Shown here: positions 47,267-59,200 of the stretch, one piece after another
How the letters are laid out: every line of letters begins with the position of its first letter
How positions within the stretch are numbered: position 1 is the stretch's first letter
Assembly: GCF_037392515.1 (NCBI RefSeq)
Contig: NC_090291.1
Coordinates: 37,099,001-37,163,000, forward strand
Source of the DNA: Haliotis asinina
Lineage: Eukaryota; Mollusca; Gastropoda; Lepetellida; Haliotidae
Length of the DNA: 64,000 bases
Direction of reading: 5' to 3'
Notes under the pieces: generated by a model
What the model saw: the letters and a program-made list of their open reading frames with translations, nothing else
What the model was told of the DNA's origin: nothing
The model's database searches: none
Made by a program: the position numbers and the translations under genes

Positions 47267-50200
47267 ATGGCCGCTGCTCCATCCGAAGCAGACAAATTGC
47301 GTCAACAAATTGCATTTCTAACAAGTTAGTACATTAAATTTATTTACTATTACTGGTTGTAGAGACACTATTGCGACGCAATCAGGCACTGTGATTCTGC
47401 AACGAGTGAGTCATGGTCACATTGTGGTGCAGGTGTTCATAAATGACCACAGTCTTCAGTGTCATTGTTTAACGTTATGTCTTGATTAGCTGTATATTCC
47501 GTAGTCAAGAACGCTCATTATTACAGACGCCCTCACATCGACCGTTGTTTCGAGTTACGGGAATATGAGCTGACTTTGTCACGTGAAACGCGGATCTTAT
47601 TTAAGTTTGGAATAACTATAGATCTGAAGACAACCTGTCGTAAGTCGACTCGGATTTATTGCATTATGGAGATACGCCCCGCCCGCCTCTTCTCCAACAT
47701 GTTACAGAATGACAAGGAAATTATAGTGAATTGTTACAGGATAGTTGAAATCGTTGTAAGAAAGCTATAACATGTTTCCACTTTTATCACTGACTATTTG
47801 TTCAAACTGAAAGTGTCATGCATTTTACAGTGGAACACCTTCGGTATTGAACCAGGGATGGAAAGCAGCAGGGGGGTGGTTTTCGAAAGTGTCAATGTTG
47901 TACAGGTCTTAGGTAAAATGTATGCAAAATTGGACCAGTTTTCTAGTTTAAAAATTATTTTGTATTTGGAATAATTTTGCCAAATTAATAAAACAAAAGA
48001 GTAAGAACTAGGATGACATTTATTTTGTCAGTCAGTATTAGGAGTGAAAACATTTGTACCAGTGTTGACTTCTGCATGATCAGTATGTTTTGTAACTGGT
48101 AATGTGTACATATTTTTCATGTAATATGGAATTTGATCTTAAGCATGCAAGATCTGGGACTTTATCTGAGAATTTTAAATGCTCTGAAGTGTTCCTATTG
48201 AACATTATTAACCTATGTCAGAACATAATGGAAAATATCACTGTTAAAGATATGATCTGGTAATGATTATTTTTGCTTCCACCAGATCTGATAAATTCTG
48301 CTCGGGCTCCAGGACAACCAGCTGTTCATGGCTTGAGACATCCATCTCAAACTTCACTAAGCTATGGGCAAGTCAGAGGTCAGATGCGGCCACAGTGGAA
48401 CAACTCTTTCAATATTGGAAGGCCCACATATAATCGGTCAAGATTTCCTTCAAGTCATCCATATGGTATTTCCAATCGCACCACTGCTGTTGCAACACCA
48501 TCTCGTGTGATGATGGGAGCAGGTAATCGTCAGTTCCCACTTGCCAACTCAGCTCCTGTTGTTTCTCATCAGGCCCACAGAGCTGCTGGAACTTCTGTCT
48601 TTAATAGACCAACACAAATTAACAATTCCAGGACAGTTTATCAGCCAAACGTAAACCAACCAAGCAATCAAAATATACCCGTTAGTTCCAATAATATCAG
48701 GAATGTTATAGGATCGCCTATTGTTCAGCAGCAGCAACAACAACAGCAACAACTTCTATCACATGCTCGGATGCTTCAGCAGGATGTGTTACAAAGACAA
48801 GGAGTTCCACAAGATGCAAAGATTGGTGCTAATTATATGCAGATGTCTCGCCATAATGCAGATATATGTGTCAATGCATCACAAGCAACACACACTGGAA
48901 TGCTACCTGGAAATGTATCTGCTTCTTCACAAATGCTGTCTTTACAGACAAACACCACCTCCCACGATGTGCTTACACCAGATAACCCTAGATCTGCCCT
49001 GGTTCCGTCAAGACCTGGGGATTCTGCATCAGCCTCCAGTTCTAATGAAGAACCTAAAATGCAGCAGATGGCTGTATTAATGGAGGAATTACAAAAAACA
49101 CAAACCAAGATCCAAGCTCTACAAAATCAACTAATGAATACCTCTCAGAACACTCAGCCTCCTCCTCCTCCTCCGCAGCAGCAACAACCTGCTGCTTTCC
49201 AGTCTCAGGTTGCCATTCAGTCCATTGCTACACCTGGGGGAGTTGCAATGAGGATGCAGTCAGCAATGGTGAATCCAGCTTCTGGAATTTCAGCAGTGCA
49301 TGCCTCCTCTGTGATAGGTCACCCACTGGCCCAGACAAACAAAGTGTGGTCAAGATATGGAACTGGTCAGCCTCTACAGTTTGTTAGGAACATGTCAACC
49401 CAACAGGTAGTTGGGAGGCCCATTACTGCAGCACCTGTTTGGAGCAAATTCCATGCTGCTCGTCAGGTTTCTCAGCACACATCAGCTCTGACAGGTTCCG
49501 GTTTAGTGAAACCTTTACATAGACATATGTCCCCAGCAGTCGTCAACACCAGGTTTCAGTCTCAGGTGATGGCGAATAACATGCAGCAATCAGTGCAAGC
49601 TGCCCAGACACACAGTGTTCAGCAGGCAGGTACATCTCAAGTGTTGATGAGTAAGTACAAGCTGCAGAAAACAGTGCCAGGTATTGGTACTGCACACACT
49701 ATTGTCAGCAAGTACAAGATAGAAAAGTCAGACATGTATGGTAACAGAAGCATACAGATGAACTACTTCAACAGTAAGTACATGATCCAGCCTGCTCGAT
49801 ACAGACCCAGCTATGTACCCCGGTACATGTCTCGATATGCTCTCCCACCCACCATGTACAGGTACCCCAGACGCTACATGTGGAGAGGAGTTCCTAGATT
49901 ATGGCAGACCTATCAACAGAGGGCAGCACCGTGGAACACACAAGCAGCTTCATCGTACCAGCATGTTGGAGGTAGGTCTTTCAGTGGCAAATCTAAACTC
50001 ATTTTGAGAACAAGAACTGTTTCCAAAATGATGAAGTCTGAATGCCCTTTGAATCAGCAAAATATGTCTGTGCCAGTTGTGGTGCCGTAACAATGTATCA
50101 AACCATCAGTGGGTTCCAACTGTTTATCTGAGAAAAGAAAAACTATCAATAGTATGTGTGACTGTCATTAGTTAAGTAACTGACTTCACTGATAAATGTG

Positions 50201-53200
50201 CAGAATAAGATACAGGAAATGAGAGGGTCCGATTGATTAGATCAATGCTCATGATGTTATGATTACACGATGCCATTTAGAAAGTGGTCAAATGCAACAT
50301 ATGTCATATTGGGGATTTCACTTTCTTAGTAAAGTACAGATTCTAGTACTTTTTTGTTTGAGTTCCATGTTTCGAACCCCCACCCTCAGAGTCAGGCACC
50401 TAATCGCCAGCACGCAAAGTCAGCCGCCTAGCCAGCTCAGCCACCACGACTTTCACAATGAAAGTCGGACATCTGGTAGTCTAGACTGCGTACATTGTGT
50501 ACCCCTTTGATGAGTGTAAATTGGCAATGCGTGGGTGCGTGTGTGCGTGCGTGCGTGCAAGCGTATTCTGTAATCTGTTTGGTTGAAAAACATGATCAAA
50601 TGGTATTCAATTCCTGGAAGCAGTGTATTGACCATGTGTTGACATGCAGAAACATTGCAAACAGTTGTTTTGTTGTGTCATCAACAGTCATCATTCAAAT
50701 CATATTTGTGACGTTAAGTTAAAATGACATCACAAATGAGCAACTCCAGATGCTACCATGGGAACCAGCTGAAACGGACAGCAGATGACACTTCGCTGCT
50801 GTACCCGTACTCGATGTAAATGAGAGCAGACAGCAAAAACCCTTTGGTTTTCTTTTTTTGTTTACAGTGTCAATGGAATATTTCATTTGAAACTTCCGGC
50901 TGATGTTGTCGGTTCCAAATGTATTCCCATGCTTCAAATACTCAATAACATCTGGCCAACACATTATCTCCTAATTCATATCTGTTTACCTAATTGTAGT
51001 TATGAACATGGTAATCAAGTTTTCACTGTTTGAGCAAATAATGATAATCACAGTATCCAACACTCACTGATTAACAACAATTAGGAGAATATCTTTGAAT
51101 GATTTGGATATCACTATTGATAGTTATACAGACAATTTGAAGATGCTTTGATTTATCATGTTTACAATATACCAAGACACACTGGGCATTTTCATTGGAG
51201 TTTCTTGTACTTTACTTATTGTGCATATGGTTGTCACTGCAGGCTATACAGGCAGGTATCCGCAATCAACATCACGAGTCTGGAAAAAGCACCAGTGGTT
51301 GTCATGGAAACAGAAATCTCGTCTGACCATGAAAAACATTTTGCAGAAGAGGTTACATCTTCTGAGGAGATCCAACAAGCACCGTGCATCTCGGTAAGTG
51401 TTGGTGTGATCATAGTGATACTGAGATATTAGGACTCTGACGATGTATTGTAGTCTGTGATACTTTTTTCATATCGTGATACGTATCGTTGACCTTAAAA
51501 TTGTTAATGTTCATCAGAAATTAACAGTTATGTCAAACTTAACACTGTTGCTTGATATCAAAGTACACGTTCTTAAAGAAAATAACTAAAGATAGCATAT
51601 CGTGATGTGAATCAAATTGTATCGTATCATTTCAAAATATCATGATACGTATCGTTTCATGAATTTTCTGTATCATCACACCTTTATGAGAAGTATATTT
51701 ATCATTCAAAACTTTGCTCCTCAGGAGATATTGTTTGAGAGTAGATTTGTACAATGCCCAGACTATGCCATGACATCATGAACAATGCCATGACATCATG
51801 AACAATGCTATGACATCACTGCACTGCAGGTCTAATGGCGGTACCGTGTTCAGAGTTGTACATTTTCATTGAAAACTAAAGAGTGATTTTTAATGATAAC
51901 TAGAATGTGTCTTGTGTCTTTTGATATCAAATTGATAAAAGTACAAATATTGTCGGCAAGCTCACAGATATTTGTAACTTTAGCAACTTGTGGTGATATA
52001 TTTGATATCAAAAGACAGTTGTGCGAGATTCTCTGTATATGTGGAGCGTGTTAAGGAATGGCATGTTCCTATGTCATTGTATCCCAATTGTGTAGGTCGA
52101 TGCTCATGATGTTGATCACTAAAGGTGTGATGATACAGAAATTTCATGGTATGGTACATATCACGATGTCTTGTAATGATACGGACATCACATTATGTTA
52201 TCTTCAGTTGTTTCCTTAAAAACATATTTTTTTATAGCAAGTAGCAGTGTAAATTTTGACATAAACGTTAATTTCTAGTGAAACTTAACAAGTTTTAGCT
52301 CAATAATATGTATTCTAAGATGCTTCGGTGAAAGATTAAAGGCGCCGACAATACTTTATCAGACGATAATGTGCACTTTTTGCATTACGTCACAATGTGT
52401 TGACGTCACTGCGCCATTCCAGTCTGCCCCGCCTTAATCGAACTTTTTTGCATTACGTCACAATGTAACCGACGTCACGATGAATGTCAGCTGCCATCGC
52501 CTCGTACAGCCTTCCACAGTAAACTGCTTCATCGCATCCCGTTTCTTGGTTTGCAGTGGCACCACACAGCCAACACCACTTTGGAAACATTACGTTTATG
52601 TTTTCCGACGGATAAAATGTCTCATAGTTCGACTCAAAATCTTACAGAGGCACTGTAATGTTGGCAATGTTTATATTCCCACAATGCAATCGTGGAATGT
52701 CGCTTGACTTGTCACCTTCCTCTGAATGTACTGATCTAAATGTTCGTTGGTAGTAGAAATGAATCACGGATGTAATTAAAATGATCTAGAGAAGACATTT
52801 AACCCGAACATAAGCCATCACCAAACTGTTCATCATTTGTTTTTCTAGTAACCTTTGTCTTAACGTAGAGGGCTGACACGTTAAAATAACAGCGCGTCAG
52901 TTAGCCCTGTGTGAGGATTCTTAATTTAGGTCACAGACACCGTCGTTTGTTTTCTGCCATAGATTAATCGAAATTAGGCTTAGAAGTCATTGAATACGGC
53001 ATCTTAGAAAAGAAATACAGTTCACTCTACCGCCATGTTTAGTGTAATAAAGCATATTTTCTTCCTGAATTGTTATAGTTAAAGCACGAGGACGCTTGCG
53101 TCAGAGTGCTTTAACGTTATAATAGTTCAGGGTGAAAGTGTGCTTTATTACACTATACATGGTGGTAGAACGAACTGTATTTCTTAATCACTATGCGAAA

Positions 53201-56200
53201 AAAGTATCAATATATTTATCGTCCAATAAATGTCACAATTATGGATACTATGATATATCGTTACAGCACTGTTGATCACAGGATTGTCTGGTCTAGACTT
53301 CATTATTTATAGATTGCCACCATATGGCTGGAATATTGCTTTGTGTGGCGTCAAACACCAAACAAACAACTGAAACTAGTGAAACATTAACCTTTTGCCA
53401 TGAATAATGTACAATATGATAAATTATACTACAGTCCTGGGCCCCATTCCTCTAGGTGATTGTAGTGCTACTATAGTCGTAACTCCCATGCTGTAACATT
53501 GACTTACGACTTTCGTAGTGTAATGATTGTCTTGAGGAATGAGGCCCTGATTTTGTTGCATCACTAGTAGTTATAGTGTTTGCTAATCAATATATAAACC
53601 AATGTTAGATTCCCCTCATGCATGAAGCCAATTCCTGGTATTCTTTGTCATGATTTAAAAATGGCATAGAACCCTCCTCACTCACTCAATAACATGATAA
53701 TGTCAATTGTCACTTTGTCAACTAGTGCTTATTAATATATTGCGGTTAAAATTAACATGAATAACTCTCTTCTTCAGACTGAAATTTGATCGCCGTCAAA
53801 AAGCCACTGTGAGAAGACTAGCCATTAAAGACAGTCCAAGGCTGGCCATTAAAGATGGCCCAAGGCAGAGCTCCTCCTCCAGACATGTTCTCATTAATGG
53901 CATACTATATAAGTCTTCCAGTACCACTCTGACCAAAGCAGTACCCCCTCAGAAAGCTCTGGCAGCAACGGTAAGGGGAACAAAAACCCAACCCCTCACT
54001 GGCAAGAAGAGATCAGTTGTTGTCAAACGTGAGTATGTGATTGGAGATTGACATTACAGGTATAGTAGGAGAAGGTCACCATGAGACTCATGTATTATGA
54101 AAAGAAGATTCCAGAGCCTGAGTTGCATAGTTAAAGTGTCGCGGTACATGCTAGGAACCTATTCTGGATTTGAATCCTGGTTTGCCCATCCCAGGTTCAT
54201 GTTTCTTGTTCTGTCTACAACCAAAGTGATAATCATCTGAGTACTTCATTACACTAACTTTCCTGCCATGTCAAGGCGACACCAAGATAAGACTAGAATA
54301 CAGCTCACGATTCATGAATTCATAAATCTTGTTACAAGTCGTAATATTGGGAGGCATTCCCAAACATGTTTCTACAATGTCAGCAGTAAAATTTTCAAAA
54401 GTAGTGTGGTAAATGAGAATACCTTGTCTTTGATATGAAGCCCAATTTTGGTGTCCGTCGCCATGATAATTCTGGAATATTGCTAAAAGCAGCGTAAAAA
54501 CATACTTACACACTCACACACTCTATGGACTTCATTTATATTCAACTGAGAATGTACACACTGAAAGTGAGCTGTGCCATGTGTACCGCTGTCATTACTG
54601 TGTGACAAGGTCATGTATATTGTGGTTCATTCTTCGACAGAGCTGAATGCAGCTGCAATGAAAACCATCTCTGTGAGGGGAGTCAAGTTCCGTATGGATT
54701 CCTCAGGACGCAGTCTGCAGCGTATTGACCAGAGTAAGTGCCTTTGCCTTTGCTTATGTCCTTGCTGATTAATGTACTTTTTGCATTTGTTTTTTGTTAT
54801 CTCAAACTCTTTGAGCCTGATGATACTGTTGTGATGCCCGTACAGACATAAACATGAAAAGTTCATTAGCCTCAGTGACTAGTAATCAGATGAACAGGAT
54901 CTAACGCTGATGGTTATTAACTAGCTGTGATGAACATGATCTTTGTTCTGAATGTGGCCTGATAAACTCAATGGGAATGAACTAGCCCATCTAAATATGA
55001 TATAACCAAGATGAATACAGCTCTTCCTCACAAAGATGAACTAATCAAGATGAAATGGAGGTAACCCTGATGAACAGTAGCCCTGATTACAGTTACTTGC
55101 TCTGATGAAAGTGAGCTATCTCTTAACAACAGGAACTAACCCTTATGAACAGGAATAGCCCGATTACATATTTACTTGCTCTGATGAAAGTGAGCTATCT
55201 CTTAACAACAGGAACTAACCCTTATGAACAGGAATAGCCCGATTACACATTTACTTGCTCTGATGAAAAAGAGCTATCTCTTAACAACAGGAACTAACCC
55301 TTATGAACAGGAATAGCCCGATTACACATTTACTTGCTCTGAGTAAAGAGCTAGCTCTGAATAGCAGGTACAATTCCTAATGTATAAACCTGAAATCTGA
55401 TGACAGGTACTAGCTCTAACAGGAACCAGCCCTGATGAACACATGTTGCTTTTCATAAGAGATGATGAAATCAGATCAGATGGTAAGGATAGGTAACAGC
55501 ATGGGATCTCATTAAATATTTGAGAGCTCATAATATCAGCCATGATTTGAAATCAAGGCAGAAAATACAGCTAACTGAGTAAATGAAACAAACTTTCATG
55601 CTGATGTATCTCTCTTACAGCCCAGTCCCCGACCAAGTCTGTTGGTAGGAAGCAGCACAGAGCCGAGATCAAACGCGTGGACATTGGTGGAGTTACATTC
55701 ATACAGACGAAACCAGGGACCCTTGTACGATCTACAACAGTCCGAACCAGAGCTGTTGCTAGGTAATGTTGTCTTGGCAAAATGCTTCATTGCTTCAGGT
55801 CCTAAAAATATGTTACCATGGTTACCATGGATATGTGTGAATGTTTAACTTCTTTTGAGTAGTAATCGAGGATACTAAACAACCTTCCATGTAATACCAT
55901 TTTTGTCAAACGAGTTAATGATTTGGTATCAAACGATTGAAAGCGAGTTTGATGCTGAATCTTTCACAAGTTCAATAAAAATGGTATTTCATGGAAGCGA
56001 TTCTAGTATTCTGTTTATTATTCTCCAACATAAATTGACAGAAACTGTGGTGAAATTGCCTATAGTATGATGACTCAGCTTTCTGCGAGTTAAGCAAGGT
56101 CCAGTACCACTGTGACAGCAATATTAGCATTGTGATGTCATAACTGTGAACCATTATGATGTCATACATCTAGCGGTAGTATACTAGTGTAATATTACAT

Positions 56201-59200
56201 ATCTTCCACAGGCGAGTAATAATATCCCATGTCTGTCAGTTAAACACAAACTCCTAAAATGTCCATCAAAGAAGTATACAGTTTTTCATAATTTTTTGAA
56301 CTAGCTCACTTATTGTGTCTAACACTGAGAGCTGTCTGTCATAATGCGAAGGCACAGGTTTAAGCTTTCAGTACTTACCTGTGTGTTTCTCCTTTGTACT
56401 TTAGTCGAGTGAAGAGTCGAGTCATCATAGCTGCGACAAACAGCCTGCATAAGGACAACACCAAGTCTGTGAATGGTTACTGTGTCTTCTATAACAAGTT
56501 TGGTCGGTGCAGGCTGGGAACAAGGTGTCCTTATAAGCATGATCCAAGCAAAGTTGCTGTCTGTACACGGTAGGAGTGATAACACATGTCACCTATTATT
56601 ATTGTGGAAGATCCATGATGATATCTTGAAGATGAACCAAATTTGTCTGATATAATTGAGTGAAATATCTTTATGAATTTGTCCTGAAACATCAAATGTA
56701 ATTTGTACTAGATATTTGGTGCAGCCATTTAGATGCTCTTGACTAATTAGTGATCGATTTATTATCATATGTGCTAAGGTTTCGAGTTGTGATTATAATG
56801 AACACAAATCATAATGTATAATCCTCAAAACCATGCCATCACACTGAGAAATGCTAGTTTAAGTTTTGTACATTGAATTACTAGTTGGAGATATTCCTAT
56901 CTGCCTCTTGGCAGACACACCCACTTCCCCACCCAATCTGTCCTCTATAAAGGAAACATCCTGCCACCTTCATTTAACATAATGAATTACGTCTCAGTGG
57001 CTTTGGAATCTTATATTTTTTAATTTTTAAAGAACATTGTGTTGTATTGTGTTGTACCCATGCTTGCTGTAAGAGGTGACTGAAGGGATCAGGTGGTCAG
57101 ACCTGGTTGACATGTCATTGTACTCCAGTTGCATGGATCAGTGCTCATGCTGTTGATCACTGGATTGTCTGGTCCAGGCTCATGTCATGTAATGGATTAA
57201 GTGAGCTACAGTGTGAGTGACTGTTGCAGGTTTCTTCGGGGAACATGCAAGGTGGATTCCTGTCCCTTCTCACACAAAGTGGCACGGGATAAGATGCCAG
57301 TGTGCTCGTACTTCTTACGTGGCTTGTGTAACCGTGACAACTGCCCTTACTTACATGTCAAGGTCAGCAAAGATGCAGAGGTGTGCCAAGATTTTGTTCG
57401 CGGCTTCTGTCCACGTGGGGAGCAGGTGAGATTTGCCAGGAATGGGTTCTTAGTAGTCTGTCATAGTATTTGTATGAGTTTGTCAGTGATTTGGTGGTGA
57501 GGCTCACTGACTTGCCTGAGAGATGTAATCTCAGTTGTGTAGATCAATGCTCATGATGTTGATCACTGGATTGTCTGCTCCAGACTTGATTATATACGGA
57601 CCGCTGCTGTATGGCTGGAATATTGCAGAGTCTGGCATGAAACAACAATAAAACAAGTCATTGATTCAATATGGTCAAATTGTTGGTGGGTGAATGTTTG
57701 TTACTGTGTTGCATGACTGATTACGTCATGATGGTGGCTAGCCCTCTGGGTAAAGAGAAAAACATCTATACAATCATTACAATCCAATGACCAGTGTGAA
57801 ACATATAATGCTTTCCAATTCAGGGTTTTGGAGTAATGTACATGTAACCATGAGCCATATTTTGATAGTGATAGAAAACAGTGTATCAGACGCTGGTAAT
57901 GGTGATAACACTGCATGATTTGACATCTCTGTTTCTAGTGTTCAAAGAAGCACACCCTGAGATGTCCAACATTTGCTGAATCAGGGTCGTGTCCTCGAGG
58001 CAAGAAGTGCCCCATGCTGCACAAGAGAAGTGCCAAGAGACTACAGACGAACAGGTAACGTAGCCCCACATTGTTACGGCCTTTGACAGTCTGACGATGC
58101 AGGTCTATTTTTCCCTATGATTCCAGTATGTAAAGTTTGCGTTCCTAGAATATTTTTGCCAAGGAAGGCCATGTCTGGCTGATCGAGCGACTTTGCTATA
58201 ATGGTTTGAATTATTGCTCATGTCAACCAGTGGCATGCTGACAAGAGGTGTGATGATAATTTGTGACATCTTGGAATGATACGATACAGTTTGATTCACA
58301 TCATGATATGCTATATTTAGTTATTTTCTTTAAAAACGTATATTTTGATATCAAGTAACAGTGTAAAGTTTAGCATAACCGTCAATTTCTGATGAAAATT
58401 AACCATTATTAGGTCAACAATACATATCACGATATGAAAAAGGTATCGATATCTATTTATCATCTGAAAAAATATCACGATTGTCGATACTATGATATAT
58501 CATTGCAGCTGTAATGCTGACTGATCAATTATTTAGAGGCCACAGTTGATAGAGCTTGAGTATTGGTGTTGGAATTGTTCTTCACAAGCTCATGTTGTTC
58601 GCAACAGGTGACAAAAGAGATTTGGTCATCAAGACTGCTTCTTGTTCAATTATGCAGGTCAATGTGATGTCAAGCTCTATATTTTCTGATCAAGACTTGA
58701 TAGTTTACAGACCTCTGTTTTATAGCTGGAACAATACTCAGTGGCATGGTCATCAACAAACAGTCCTAAGGTGTCCAATGTGTTTTAAGGTTTGATTGAT
58801 GTTTATTATCCCCTGCCATCAAGTGGGAGGGGGATATCAGTTTGAGCTCCATCTATCCATTTGTCCAAGATGTGGAAACTGATTTTTCTGAAAAAGGACA
58901 CCCTTTTTTGATGTGTGCTTTCATCATGCATGATGGAGGGAAACTGAAACTGTTTTGCAATTTGCAAACAGAGTTATGGCCCTTGTCATGGGTTTTTTGA
59001 CTCAGTGCATGGTATCCCCAATGGGGACAGATTTTCCCAGAAATCGTTAAAGATCGGAAAAACAAATTTTTGCGTTTTCAGGACGTGAATGTCTTGATGG
59101 AGATAAAAACCAGGAACAGAATTGGATCAAAACACTGTGGTGGGGGATATTGATGACCATGCCTCCTTCTTAATGTTATTTGTCTAACAATGCTTAAAAT

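Noticed and set aside
52480-52707. 75-codon plus-strand frame as a gene
   Set aside because: It lies in DNA inserted into a MITE, has no splice partner that fits ZC3H3, and resembles no family I know.
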